A stretch of 64,000 nucleotides of DNA, taken from assembly GCA_946807835.1 (NCBI GenBank), contig OX327706.1:21255001-21319000 (forward strand), in the 5' to 3' direction. Made by a program: the position numbers and the translations under genes. Under the pieces are notes generated by a model that was not told the origin of the DNA, did no database searches, and saw only the letters and a list, made by a program, of their open reading frames with translations. This document shows positions 35,701 to 48,552 of this stretch, piece by piece (the stretch's first letter is position 1; each line of letters begins with the position of its first letter). The stretch is from Ailanthus altissimus. Its lineage: Eukaryota > Streptophyta > Magnoliopsida > Sapindales > Simaroubaceae.

Positions 35701-37833
35701 TCAAGCCTTAACTTGCACTTAAAGCTTCGATCCATGATTGTCAATGGATTATACTTTGTTAAAAACAAATGCTTAATAATGCAAATCCATATTACCAAAC
35801 ACAGAAAGCCTAGCTGTCTCCCTCGGCTCCGGTAATTCACGTGTTGGCAACTCATGAGCCACTCCAATTAAACTCGCCAATCCCCGAAGATTTAACTTTT
35901 TAGCAGCAGCCAGCAAGCAACGGATCGGCCGCCATTAAAAAATTGGCTGAAACCCGAGTCACTGTTGTTTGATTGATCAATACTCGACGGCATCGAGACA
36001 GCAATAGCAAAAGGCAATGGCAATAGTCAATCAATGGTCTTTCATTTGTCAATATGACAAAGATTTGCTACGCTCAACAGTCGGCGCGTGATGTAATAAA
36101 AAAAATATAAGCATAACAAATAGTGTTGACCCAATTTCAGACATATTTGGTGGATCAAAGGAATAATATTTTGGTGATCATTCGGATTCTGAACCACATA
36201 ACAGTCCATATTTGTTCTGCGGGTGTGGGCCAATTTATGCTTCTTTTATGGTTATCAAATTATGTCTGCTACTTGAACACGCAGTGACTCCAAAGAGAAA
36301 GTTTACTCTGAGCCTATGATCTAAAGCAGTGTTGTTTTTCCTTCTTTCTATTTATTTTCTTTTCTTTTTCTTTCTTTCTCATACTACTCCAATAAAAACG
36401 AGTATAACCATTAATAAATTATATATATTATTATATATTTATTTAATCAACTCGAAATTTTTATTTAGCTCAAATTTTTTCTTAAGTTAAAATAGTTTCT
36501 CTTTAAGAATTTATATATCTTAATTTAATAACATATAACAACATAGGTATTAGTTTATATTTTTTTTTAATCTTAATTTAATAAAATTAACTTATATTTA
36601 TTTTTTAAATATTAAATTTATTTATATTTCATAAGACCTTTTTTAAATATTGCTTCGAAGAACTAAAGTGTTGTTTAATCATCTATTTTAAAAAAACTTT
36701 ACATAATTTTAGTTTAGTTACACTCAACTTTTTATTCTTTTCTCTAAAGTGAATTTAGTTTTCATAGTAAATTCAATTAGTTTTACTGAGTAAATTCAAT
36801 TAGTTTTATTTAATAATAGATAAATTATATATTTTGAGATATTATTGGTACACCATTTTAATAGTATATCATATATTTTATTTGCATTTTATTTTTTTAT
36901 TATTTTTTTACATAGTTATTTTATAATGTAAACTATATCTCCTAATATAAAGCATAATTTTTTTATAAATAAAATTATATTGTACTGTAAAAACTAATGG
37001 AATAATACTGAAAATAAAAATTTAGCCTAGTCGGAAAAAATTGCTAGTTATGTTCCTGTTAATCATCTGATATTTGTATTCGATATTTTTATATTCTAAC
37101 ATAAACACTCGTAAAATGATGTACATATTTGTGGATTCATAATTTGTTTATATTCATCAAATTATTAATAAATATCAATCAACATATGCGTTGACAAACA
37201 GCCATTTTAATGTTTCTATAATATTATGTTAACATGTTTTTTTTCTTCTAATTTCTCTGTTTAATAGTTTTAAGTGCTTTACTTTGCCTTACAACAGAAT
37301 GAATTATTCAATGATCAATGCCTTCAGCGAAAGTGCTTAAGCTTACCCTCTTCAACTGTCCAACAATCATTCTAACTTAAAATGTGTCAACTTTATAATT
37401 GGGGTCAGGGCTCCACGTCACATGCCGACCTCCCACTCTCAACGCCATTTTTCTATTAATATTCGCTTTTAAATGCTAACTTATTCTTGCCCGTATTGAT
37501 ATTTGTCTGGGAAGACATAATAATTAATAATAATATTTATTAATAGACAGGGATCCCTTAACTTAATTTATCAAAAAAGCAAAATATTTATATGCGCCAA
37601 CCATTGCTGAAGAATGGAAGTCACGCGCTCCAGAGGCAAAGGCACATAGGAAGTGGCCCACTACGTCCGAATCATAAATAAACTCGGCCCAACAATTCTC
37701 CCATCCCCACTTTCACGTGACTCGCTCTCAGTCCCACTAAAAACTCCAGCTGCCACGCAACACACCATCAATCGCCTCCTCTCCTAAAAAACCTAAACCC
37801 CGTCGCTAAGAAGAAAATAATGTTATTACACCA
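32781..37833. other. Long intergenic region and RLK promoter, no gene recognised
   Basis: No exon with family features. Small frames at 33187-33444 (+) and 34398-34637 (-) look unremarkable and lack splice-linked partners. Bases 33960-34150 and 36400-37000 are nearly pure A/T. The last few hundred bases before 37834 should carry the RLK promoter and 5' UTR: CACGTGA near 37713 and CCACGCAAC near 37753 are ACGT-type motifs, and a CT-rich leader lies at 37740-37800. Confidence 0.35.
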
Positions 37834-37837
37834 ATGA
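37820..37837 (+). promoter_or_regulatory. Minimal upstream ORF overlapping the RLK start codon
   Basis: ATG at 37820 opens a five-codon frame (M-L-L-H-Q) whose TGA stop (37835-37837) overlaps the main start ATG (37834-37836) as ATGA. If the leader includes this base, ribosomes would have to leak past the upstream ATG or restart at the overlapping ATG. Confidence 0.5.
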
Positions 37838-40800
37838 CATCCAAAACGACACCGTTCCTCTCTCTCCTCCTTCTGCTTCTTTTTCTCACCATCACCGGCA
37901 CCACCTCCCAATACTATCCACCTATAACAAACTCACTCCTTCCATCCGACACTGTTTCCTTGCTCTCATTCAAATCCAAGGCTGACTCGGACAACAGGCT
38001 ACTCTACGCCCTCAACGAGCGTTTCGACTACTGCCAGTGGCAAGGCGTCAAATGCGCCCAAGGCCGCGTCGTCCGCTTCGTTCTCCAAAGTTTCGGCCTC
38101 CGCGGCACGTTCCCTCCCAACACTTTGACTCGGCTTGACCAGCTCCGAGTCCTGAGTCTACACAACAACTCGCTTACCGGTCCCATCCCCGATTTGTCCC
38201 CACTCCTTAACCTTAAATATCTGATTTTGAGTCACAACTGGTTCTCTGGAACCTTCCCTCCTTCGATTTTGCCACTTCACAGACTGACTATTCTTGATCT
38301 GTCTTATAACAATCTCACCGGTCTTATTCCGGTTAATTTAACCGGTTTGGACCGCTTGTTTTCTCTCAAGCTAGAGTGGAACCGGTTCAACGGAACGGTT
38401 CCTCCGTTAAACCAGTCTTCTCTCGTAGTGTTCAATGTGTCAGGTAATAATCTCACTGGACGAATACCCCTGACGCCTACTTTGTCTCGGTTTGGCACGT
38501 CGTCGTTTTCTTCGAACCCGAACCTTTGCGGTGAGGTTATTAACAAAGCGTGTAGTTCGCGCGCACCGTTCTTTGAATCACCAAACGCCACGTCGCCGTC
38601 CGCACCTCTCGGGCAAAGCGCGCCGTTGCAGGGGATCGTAGTTCCCACTCCATCTTCACCGCGGAATAATCACAAAAATACTGGCATAATTCTTGGGTTG
38701 AGTATCGGTTTTGCGGTGTTAGTCTCATCCCTTTTGTGTATTTTCTTATTTGTCAGGAAAAAGGGCAGCGAAAGGAATGCTAAAGAGCCAACAACAGCGT
38801 CTTTTGACGAAGAAACTCACCACGAACCTGAAAGTTCAAGAAACAAAACCCAAGTTGAAGAGAGCAAATTCCGAGTAGAAACAAAACCGAATAAAGTTCA
38901 AATTGAAGAAATAGCGTCTCAGAGAATGATAAAAAAGAGTGGGAGCTTAGTGTTCTGTGTAGGTGAATCTGAAGTGTACAGTTTAGAGCAGCTAATGAGA
39001 GCTTCGGCCGAGTTGCTAGGTAGAGGCACTGTTGGGACTACGTACAAAGCTGTGCTTGATAACCAGTTGATTGTGACTGTCAAAAGACTTGATGCGAACA
39101 AGACGGCAATTACAAGCAGTGAAGTTTTTGAGCATCATATGGATGCCGTTGGTGGCTTGAGGCACCCCAATTTGGTGCCCATTAGAGCTTATTTTCAAGC
39201 CAAGGGAGAAAGGCTTGTTATCTATGATTATCAACCTAATGGCAGTCTCTTCAATCTCGTTCATGGTACGTATATCAATTTCTTGTCTTTGAATTTTGAT
39301 CTTCTTTTATTCGGTGAGTCAAGTGGTGGCGAGTTGAGCTTTAAGTTTGGGTAAAGAGCACTTTTATTAGTGGATGAACACGTGTAGTCGCGTTTCTGAC
39401 GCAGCGGTAGCTTGATCCAGAGTAAATGGGCTTTGCTGGTTGATGTAATGTATTGCTGACGTGTTGTCGCGTCAGTGGTTGAGGAGGGGAGTGCTGGATC
39501 TGAAGTGTCCTTTGAAATTAATATTAATCTTGTTAAGTGTCCGTTTTCAATAAAATAAAAAATAACTTATTTTAAGCTTTTTATGTCCAATCATTTTTTT
39601 TTTAAGTTTTTAATAAAAGTTTTGTTGAAAATGATGAGAACACATCAATTTTAAATAAAAATTAAAAATATAATTTTAAAATTGTAGCTTACTCAAAATA
39701 AAAAGTGAAAACAATAGGTGCCGTTCCAGAAATTTTGAAATTTAGCATTTCGACCGGATAACGAGGAGCGAAAAATTTGTTGCTTAGGGTTAAACGTTAT
39801 AATGCGTTACGTGTCTCCTTTAGAATTAGAGATTTGAGATAGTACTTTGGGTGGGAGTTGGGGATAATGTCTGCTCAAGGGCAATTTTCAGGCGTAACAT
39901 TTTATGTCCAACATGGGAAACTTCATAATACTGAATAATATAGTAACATAAAAGAGAAAATAGCTTATGAAGATGCCCATTAGCTGGTAATTGAACTTTT
40001 ATATGCATGTTCAATTTGATCATCGATGTATGCTGAATTTGGGATACAATGTTGTGATTTTAGCTCTGTATGTTGAATCATGTTGCTACATCATTAAATG
40101 CAATGCATCACAACATTAGTATAACCCATGATACAAAGTCTTCCCAGTTAATAACTTCTGTAATTTGCTATGATTGTTGTACTCAATAAGCTCATTTTGA
40201 TGGTTACGGCTTGATCCTTGTTCAAGATCAACTCTTATTCATTCTTTATCCTGGATTTCATAGTTACAGTTTATACGCTGCAATACATATTTGCCTACTT
40301 AATCTCTTGTTATACTAACTTTTAATTGCACACAAATCTTGGATGAATACTTTCCATTCTTAAACTACTTACATCAGAAATTGATTGATTTATTGTTTTT
40401 ATACTAAGATGAAGTTGCAAATATTGACAGGTTCAAGATCAACAAGGGCAAAGCCTCTTCACTGGACATCATGCTTAAAGATAGCCGAAGATGTGGCCCA
40501 GGGGCTTGCTTATATCCACCAAGCATCAAGGCTAGTCCATGGCAACTTGAAATCCACCAATGTCCTCCTCGGAGTTGATTTTGAGGCTTGCCTCACAGAC
40601 TATTGTCTCTCAATTCTTGCAGATTCTTCTAATATTGAAGATCCTGATGCTGCAGCCTATAAAGCCCCTGAGATCCGTAAGTCTAGCCAGCGAGCCACCC
40701 CCAAGTCTGATGTATATGCTTTTGGTGTCCTCTTACTGGAACTTTTGACGGGCAAACATCCATCACAACATCCTTATCTTGCACCCCCTGACATGCTAGA

Positions 40801-40990
40801 ATGGGTCAGAGCGGTGAGGGAAGATGATGGCGGGGAACAGGACAGACTAGGAATGCTTACTGAGGTTGCAAGTGTTTGTAGCCTAACATCACCGGAACAG
40901 AGACCAGCAATGTGGCAAGTCTTGAAGATGATACAAGAGATAAAAGAGAGTGCAATGGCAGAAGATAATGCATCTATTGGTTACTCATAG
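37834..40990 (+). CDS. LRR receptor-like (pseudo)kinase, At5g67200/At3g50230 type
   Basis: Two exons, 37834-39265 and 40431-40990, join in phase 1 (CAT-G | GT-TCA) to give 663 residues. Signal peptide about 1-25. LRR N-terminal cap with [10 protein letters not shown] (66-74). About five LRRs at 80-225 ([32 protein letters not shown]). Transmembrane segment 284-307. Kinase-like domain from about 381. The glycine loop LGRGTVGT (395-402) and the beta-3 Lys (VTVKRL, K417) are kept. The catalytic HRD is HGN (514-516) and DFG is DYC (534-536), so it lacks the catalytic Asp and is probably inactive as a kinase, as annotated for this clade. It would act at the plasma membrane as a signalling scaffold. 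No stops or frameshifts. It is convergent with the kinesin gene. Reading past the donor gives a false 506-residue frame ending at 39354. Confidence 0.93.
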
Positions 40991-41334
40991 TTTTTGTCTA
41001 CATTCAAACAGTACTAAGGGTGATTGGGCGAGAAATCGCATCTGAAGGGACTGTCAACTGTATTTTTGGATTGAAAGTATTTGCTCCGGGGAGCAAACGT
41101 GGGAGGGAGGGAGGATAAGGAGCCAAGCATCAAAATCTTAACTTCAGCCGGTGCTTGAGGATACGTCACTGTTTCATTTCACATTTGAATGACATGATAT
41201 ATTGTATATTTATGAAGGCAGTTTCCATCCTTTGTACTCTTTTTTTTTTACATCCCTAATCATAAATTTTGTAATTTGCTTCTTAAATTTTAGTGCATTG
41301 CTTGGATTATGTTTGTCTAATAGAGTTTTTGACA
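40991..41334 (+). other. RLK 3' UTR and flank
   Basis: Sequence from the RLK stop codon to the left target duplication of MULE-2. Mixed composition to about 41230, then a T-tract. The transcript end probably lies here, so MULE-2 inserted within about 350 bp of the coding sequence. Confidence 0.45.
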
Positions 41335-41343
41335 TTTAAATAA
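41335..41343. repeat. MULE-2 target-site duplication, left copy
   Basis: TTTAAATAA, repeated exactly at 48544-48552. Nine base pairs is the hallmark length for Mutator-type insertion. Confidence 0.85.
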
Positions 41344-41950
41344 GGGAAAATTTTAAAAATAGCCCTTAAAATTTGTTATTATTCTTTTTTAACTAACTTT
41401 TAAATCATTATCTTTTATTAACCAAATATTTTAAAATATGACATTTTTATCTTCAAATAAAAATGACACTATTTTTCTACTCTTTTCATTGAACTAAATT
41501 TTAAATATGCAAAAATTCTGTTAGATCGAAAATTTTAAGTTGTTATTGCATAGATTAAATTTTAAATAATATATTTGTCGTTTTAAATTAAGAAAATGAG
41601 TAATTTTTAGTAAGTTTTTAAAAAAATTTGAAAATTTTTAATGTTATTAAAAAATAATTATAATTTGCATTTGAAGTTAAAAATATGTGAAATTAATGAA
41701 TTATATATGAAAAATAAATTAGAATGATTTAAAAAAATATTGTTTTATCGAAACTAGACAAAGGGCCTGATTTCTCTACAATCTCGGGGCCATCTCGAGC
41801 CTAAGATAGCCCCAAAGATGCACCCTTGGATGCATCTCATAGCAGTATCGTAGACTTTGAGCCTACGATGCTACATTGTTGCGCTATGAGGCGTCTTCAT
41901 AGGCTATCACGTGGTGCAATTATAATTTTTTTTAATTTTTTTAAAATTAA
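41344..41950 (+). repeat. MULE-2 left terminal inverted repeat
   Basis: Pairs with the reverse complement of 47935-48543. Shared text includes TTAACTAACTTTTAA, ATATTTGTC.TTT.AAATTAAGAAAAT, AAAAATAAATTAGAATGAT and a GC-rich inner block (GGGGCCATC, GCA.CATCGT). The GC-rich block at 41760-41925 stands out from the AT-rich arm and contains a small hairpin, ATCGTAG...CTACGAT. Confidence 0.85.
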
Positions 41951-42439
41951 GTCTAATTTTATTTAAAATTTTTTAAATTAAATTAATTATTAAGCAATTA
42001 ATTAATTAATTAATACGTTAATTAATATTATAAATTTATTCATTATAATATAATTTTGTATATGTGTTATTAAGTAATAAGAATTTTAATTTTTTATAAC
42101 ATTATTTATTTAATGAGTATCTTTTGTAATTAATTATATATTAATAAAGAATAATTTAATTAATTATTATAATATGTTAATTAATATGTTAGTGTTTAAT
42201 TTTTCTTTCCCTTTTATGTCTGTTGATTGAGTTAATATATTATTTGTGATTTTTTAAAATAATAATGTATGTTAATTAATATGTATGCTTGTTATTTGTT
42301 AATAATATTAATTATTTTATTTTATTTATTTATTTATTTGTTATAGAAAAAATAACGTAACGAAAAAATATAAACTTGCAAAGTATATATTTTTTCTTGC
42401 CTCAATAACGACTTATTCGAATATATGAGGTCTAAACTC

Positions 42440-44935
42440 TATAAAGAAAAACTAACAGAGAATTAAAAGGCATTATTTAGGCATACGTGTATGGGACATT
42501 TCTTAAATATGCTAAATTTGACTTTCTCCGATATTTTGGTGCACGAGTTATTATTGCGTGAAGTGCATACCTCCAATTTACATGATGAGATGTGGTTTTA
42601 CATAAGAAAGAAACACATCTGATTTAGCTGCCAGAAGTTTGTACTTATCATTAGACTATAAATGCAAAATTATCCTCCCGCCCAACAGTTGAAGAATAAA
42701 TTGGGTACTCGATTGTGGGATATATATTTTTAAGGGTAAAATAATTGTCGTATATATTTCTTGATAAATGGTACGGACGTCTGAAACTAACAGAGATGGA
42801 TGATGAAAATGTAGTAAAGTTAAGTTTATTCTATTTTATGCATCGTGTTTTGATCCCACACAACGAACATAGTGGGATTCAAAATTTTATATTACGTTTA
42901 GTAGACGATCTTGATGAGTTTAATAAGTATCTATGGGGCAATATTACATAGATCATATTTTATAACTCACTTAAAAAGGCCGTATTTTAAAAACTTTAGA
43001 AAATAAATACGAAAGAATTTGCACAGAGTAAGTTTGAGAGTTATAACGTGTATGAATTTTTGCACTATTTCTAGTACGTCATAATTTTTTTGTACTTAAC
43101 ATTTTGATCTTATTTATTTATTTATTTTTGTATAAGTTAAATTTATATCTTAAAAATGATTCTATTAGGTATGAAATTTCGAGACAATTTCAGTGTGCGG
43201 TAAGGTTTTCGATATTCACTTTAGTGATCGCTTCCCTCGTATTTTGAATTGGACGACTCGAAGGACTTCATAATTCAACGATATTAAGAATACAGTATTA
43301 AGGAAGAATTTGGTATGTTTTGAGATGAATGAAAAATCTAAGTATATAAATTTTATTTTGTATTACACATAACTTAATTTTTAAATTTGCAGGCTCTTTC
43401 AATACACCGTAAATTAATACCAAAAGATCATGAGAATAAGAAAGCAGTCGTGCAAATAATTAGACATCTAGGCATTTTAAGCGGGAGTTATGCTAGGGAC
43501 TTGCCAAATATGTATGATTATAAAAGAAGTAAGAGTAAGTGTCAGAATGCCTATGTCCATTTTAGCAACCCTAACAATGATGATATGGATGTGGAAAGGG
43601 GTAGATGTGAATGAACAAATTCACAAATGTTAGCACTACTACCTAGAGCAATGGTATATTACTTATTTATGCGATTAACTAAAGAGAAATTTTCATATAT
43701 ATTTATAAATAAGTCATTAACTATGGTTATGTTTCTTGTAGTCTGAACACAGTTCATCTGCAGATCATAACGTTACACATCGAATTGAGAAACTGCGAAA
43801 TGAGATGATGAAGAGATTTGATCATACTGAAGCTGCACTACTGCAGAGAATGGAAAAGGACAATGATGAATTTTTACAATGGTTGATCAGCTCCGAACCG
43901 ATCTTACACAGTAGATACAATAGATGATGATGTACTTTAGAACATCATGGTCCTTCCAACCCAATGAAAGCAAGAATATGATGAGTAAAATAAATTTAAA
44001 ATCACAGTATTTTAATTGCAGTTTGACTTATTTTAATATATACATATATTTTAGTTTGGAGAAAACACGTCGACAGGCTGTTAATATGATTTTCAGACTC
44101 TAACTACTGGTCATGACATACAGTCCTAGCCACTGGTTAACAGTCCTACAAGTGTTGAGATCTTACCTACCTCGCATAAGGGTGTGAGTCAATACAGAAG
44201 ACCGTATAGGCCTACATGGTATTTGCACACCCTATATACAAATTCATTTCCATAAAAAATAAATGAGAAGATGAAAATTGAAATTTAAGTAGAACCTCAA
44301 GTAGACATAAATCCATTACAGCAGATAGACTCAGTTATCTTAGTTGAGTTTCATGTCTGATTAGACAAGGATGAGGGTGTAGTCATTTTATCTGGCCTTG
44401 AAGCTAACCCAACATGGTTTCGAAAATTGCTACACACCTGACTAGATGACTTTGTAAGTAAATTTTATTTATTTGAATTTAAACATTTACTTGACGCTAA
44501 TCATATGTGTTAAAATATATTAAATAAGTTATAATTTTAATTGTTTGCTAATGCAGCATATTAATGAGTATCTAAAGGTGATCTGACTTAGGTAAAACTA
44601 TTACATTAATACATTGCCACAATTGTCCACTACTGTGGACTCGTACTTCTTTGTATCCCAACAGCATTGGGTTACAACTGAGGTGGACATCTTGCATCGA
44701 TAAATAGTACTTTACGATTCTAGTATCAAGGGATATGTTGATGGCGTGATTGAGAATCATGTCACGCTATTATTTATATTGTTACCACACTACCTGAATG
44801 CTTGTAGATTTTATGAGCAACAAAAAATTACACCTGACTTAACCCATTTTCATGTAGTTAGGTTAAAGAAAGAGGTGATACAACAGACAGTAAATAGTGG
44901 GGATTGTGAGATTTATTTTTGTATATTTATATAGT
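42440..44935 (+). pseudogene. DUF1985 + coiled coil + Ulp1 (C48) cysteine protease relic in MULE-2
   Basis: Plus-strand pieces in order. A DUF1985-like region lies at about 42490-43330, with MGHFLNMLNL, DILVHELLLREV, DEMWFYI and a later LRLVDDLDEFNKYLWG. A piece beginning QALSIHRKLIP lies at 43387-43614. A helical segment with HRIEKLRNEMMKRFDHTE lies at 43765-43925. The Ulp1 C-terminal catalytic half lies at 44620-44935: QQHWVTTEVDI (catalytic His), YDSSIKGYVD (catalytic Asp), VTLLFILLPHYL, LTHFHVVRLKKEV and NSGDCEIYFC (catalytic Cys at 44905-44907). The triad residues survive, but there are stops (for example in HR-stop at about 44700) and frame changes. An intact protein would resemble a SUMO-specific protease. 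Its role for the transposon is unknown. Confidence 0.75.
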
Positions 44936-45299
44936 TTTTAATGTTGTGTTATCCCTTAGAATTTAGTCCTAATCATGGGTCATTTTTTAGGACCAAAAGG
45001 ACGATTGATTTAAAGAAAAGTGTCAAAAAAAAAATAAAGAAAAATTATATATTTGAATGTTTATAAAGTTGTTGTAGACAAATTAATTGTATACATTTAA
45101 TGGACTTTAAAAAAATTGGTAAATATATAATTAGTCAATGCATGCATTTTTAACGATAATTGAGAAAAAAGAAACAAAACAAACTAGTCAATTAAATACA
45201 ATTGTAACAAAGTACAATTAACTAGTAAATAAGGACAATCGCAACAAAGTACAAATATAAATATAAATCATAAAGGACATATCAACAATTATGTAATGT

Positions 45300-47811
45300 A
45301 ATTGGGTTTCTACAAGTTTGCCGATTATGTTCATGCTACTTACAACAGCTGCATACATTCTTTATAGGTGCCTCACATTGCGATGGAATTCAATTCTTTC
45401 AACGTTTTTTTTATTGTGGCGTGCTATAGAAGGCTAGATCTCAGTAGCTCTCAACTCCTTTAGAACAATCCAATGTGACGGATGACCAACCAAATTTACT
45501 GGATCACTGTATACACGCAATAAAGACTCAGTCGTGTAATATTGCAAATAAAAAGTCTGGTACTGCAATTTGGTTTGCTTGCATATTGCAAGTGCATGGG
45601 CATAGGGTAGTTTTCGTAGATCACACTTTCGGCAACTAAATGACTTCACCGGGATGTCCACTATTCCATTTCTATTTTCAATCTTAACGACAAAGCGAGA
45701 TTGATCGACTATATGCATTGTCAAACGAGTTAAGTCATCATTGTGCTTCCAAACCTTTCCATGGGCCCAATTTGTCAAAAAATTTGACATATTTTCTATA
45801 GTCACACGTCTCTCAACAAACCATCTTTACATTAACTCTCAAATCGACTCAACTAAGGTAGTCACTATTATGCCACGTGCTTCATTTGCAACAGCATTAA
45901 TGCTCTCTGCAATGTTAGTGGTTATGATCTTATATCTTCTAAATGCTCTCATTGGTCAAGCCTATTTTAAGAAACTAACCTCATCCTCCAAGTATCTCGT
46001 TGCCTCTGGTTTCATTTCTCGTATCTTCTTAATCTTTTTTTGAAAGTCAGCTAGGCGATACGTTTTGGCATCAGCAAAATAGAAAGCCAAATATTTCTTT
46101 TATTTCTTTGTCTCCAACGATATCTTATATCATACGACCAAATTACCCTTCAAGTGATAGATGTATACCTCATGATATACATTAGGAAATACATCTCTAA
46201 TGGCCTTCTCGATACTAGCATATTGATCAAATATAAATACAAAGTTCTCAAGATCACTAATGACTCATCAGAGTTTTTCTATAAACCACATCCATGAAGC
46301 ATCATTTTCTGAGTCAATAATACCCCATGCAAGTGGAAAACTTTAGTTGTTTCCATCTTTACAAATAGCTACAAACATTATTCTTAGGTACACATTTTTT
46401 AAAAATATACCATCAACTGTAATAACTGGTCAAATTGATGACTAGAACCCTCTAATATATGGTCCAAGCGCCATGAAAAAATATTTAACATGCTTACAAT
46501 CATCAATATCCAAATGTGTAATTGTACCTGGGTTTTGTTATTCCAACATATGGCAGTATGTAGGAAGTAATTTATATGAAGCCTCTGGAGTACCGCGTAC
46601 CAACCGCAATGCATGCTCTTTAGATCGCCAAGCTGTAAGGTAAGTTATTTTCACACTAAACTCCTTACGTATGTCTGCTTGAATTTCATTCGGTCTATAA
46701 AGTCGACTCACAGATGCAAACTTATGTTTTATGAATTTGCCAATAATTCGAGACTTTACTTGTCGATGACCATCGCCTAATCGATCTAATTGGCTTACAT
46801 GATCTGAATCAATTTTGCACACAATAAAATATTTTATTGCATCTGTCGACACTGTACGTAATCGCCATCGGCATCTATCATTGTCACATTTTACCTCAAA
46901 ATGATCTTTGGTCGATCTCGAGACTTTATAGCTCTAATTACCCTTAAGTACTAGCATACTAATAGTCTGGTGAAGTTCGTCTTTACTATCAAATAACTTT
47001 CTTACAAACACATTGCCAATTCTACTACTCGATATCTTATTCGATATGCTCAAGTCCGATGGTGGTATTGGAGGCATAAACGCAAATGGGTTTTCAAATT
47101 CACAAAAATCTACTCTTCTAGCTTTAACATTTAAGGAGCTCTTTGAAACATAATAAATCTGCCTTCTAGTACATCATCCCCTTCTACATTATTAATATTT
47201 TCAATATCATCACAGTCCCCTTCTACATCCCCAATATTTTTAACATCACCATAGTCCCATTCTACATCCCCAACATTTCTAATGTCATCACAATCATAGT
47301 GTGTATAGGCTGGGTCTTCATTGAACAGTATAAGAAAAATATTATGATACTCATTCACTGTATTTATGGGAACCACTATTAGAATTTATAGAGATATATG
47401 GCTCATTTGGTTGCTACCACTAGCTGACATAAAATGAGAATGAATCGATGGTGGGTTTTGATTAGGTGGCTATACATCATCTTCATAAACGGGAGCTCTA
47501 AGATCCATTGTTACACATAAATGACAGTACGATCTTCTGTTGGCGCTAAAAAAGAATTGAACATCACTATCATTTCTAATTTCAATAAGTTTTAACTTAT
47601 ACCTCGTTGTATCAATTTTGATTTTCAAAGTCATCTTATAGTTCATATTGTCGACTCCTAAGGTATAGCATACTGTATTAAAAAGATCTTCAAATTTAAT
47701 ACCTTTTGAAACCAAAATCTCAAAGTTACTATAATCAACATAACTCTCTTTCCTATCACTAGAACTTTCCCACTTGCCTCCAAAACAAATAATAATTGCA
47801 TCATACTCCAT
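45300..47811 (-). pseudogene. MULE-2 transposase (MURA/MuDR-like) pseudogene
   Basis: Minus strand. The N-terminal frame at 47470-47811 starts MEYDAIIICFGGKW. An acidic repeat tract (47140-47290) follows, and KLFDSKDELHQTI-like text is near 46960. A DNA-binding region at 46538-46852 contains SRIIGKFIKHKFASVSRLYRPNEI and LRLVRGTPEASYKLLPTYCHMLE. The MULE core (46230-46440) reads VDGIFLKNVYLRIMF (first Asp), CKDGNN, WGIIDSENDASWMWF, FVFIFDQYASIEKAI (second Asp) and IYHLKGN. The SWIM region is at 45434-45660 (SFSCRKCDLRKLPYAHALA). The zinc knuckle CSCCK...HEHNRQTC lies at about 45315-45360. Stops and frameshifts split it into at least five pieces. Same architecture as the MULE-1 relic. Confidence 0.82.
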
Positions 47812-47934
47812 AAGATCTGAAAAGAAAAAAATTATTAAAAATAAACATCAAAATAAATTAGAATAAATTGAGAAAACCCTGTGATATTGTAATATCAAAA
47901 AATAAAATAAAATAAACATAAAAAATAAAAAAAT

Positions 47935-48543
47935 ACACAATTAAAATAATAAAAAATTATATGGCACCACTTGGCAGCATATGGTGGTGCCACATGGTGC
48001 AAAACAGTACAACATCGCGAACTTTAAATCCACGATGCTGCAACGAAATGCATTCAATGTGATGGCCCCAAGATTTTCGAAACCAGAAGGTGGTGAAGCG
48101 TCGCACTGACTGCCATCGAATTTCAGCCAAACACATTAAAAAGTTATATTTTTTGTCAAATTTTAATATTTTTTTACATCATTCTAATTTATTTTTTACG
48201 TTTAATTTATTAATAACATCTATTTTTAGTTTAAAATGTAATTTTTTACTAATTTCTAATGAATATTAAATTTTAAAAAAATTTACAAGAATCGATTATT
48301 TTCTTAATTTGAAATGACAAATATGTTCAGCAACACCCAATCTAAACAATGGCAACTTTAAAAATATCGGTTCAATAATATAATTCTTGATTTGAGAGAG
48401 AGAGACAAAAAAGAAGACTTAAATTTTTAATTTGGGATATAAATATCCTATTATGAAATGTTTGATTAATAAAAAATGATGAATTAAAAGTTAGTTAAAT
48501 AATAATAATAATAAAATTTAAGGATTATTTATGAAGTTCTCCC
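47935..48543 (-). repeat. MULE-2 right terminal inverted repeat
   Basis: Reverse-complement partner of 41344-41950. The outer 200 bp is more diverged than the middle. The inner GC-rich block is at 47955-48115. Confidence 0.85.
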
Positions 48544-48552
48544 TTTAAATAA
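48544..48552. repeat. MULE-2 target-site duplication, right copy
   Basis: TTTAAATAA, exact copy of 41335-41343. Confidence 0.85.

Larger units (their letters stand above)
41344..48543. mobile_element. MULE-2: Mutator-like element with transposase and Ulp1-type protease gene
   Basis: A 7200-bp element. The left end GGGAAAATTTTAAAAATAG and the reverse complement of the right end GGGAGAACTTCATAAATAA start terminal inverted repeats of about 600 bp, and the 9-bp flanks TTTAAATAA are identical on both sides. Two genes converge inside: a plus-strand DUF1985 plus Ulp1/peptidase C48 relic (42440-44935) and a minus-strand MURA-like transposase relic (45300-47811). Plant MULEs carrying Ulp1-like domains are known (Kaonashi/KI-MULE type). 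Its perfect target duplication suggests later insertion than MULE-1, but its genes are broken. Confidence 0.9.

Noticed and set aside
39266..39354. Extension of the RLK exon to a stop at 39354 giving a 506-residue protein
   Set aside because: A GT donor at 39266 with an in-phase acceptor at 40430 joins to the missing C-terminal half of the kinase domain.
37834..40990. RLK as a gene captured by MULE-2
   Set aside because: The gene lies wholly outside the TIRs and target duplication, is intact, and fits the conserved gene order.
45741..46043. 100-codon plus-strand frame
   Set aside because: Antisense shadow of the MULE-2 transposase on the minus strand.
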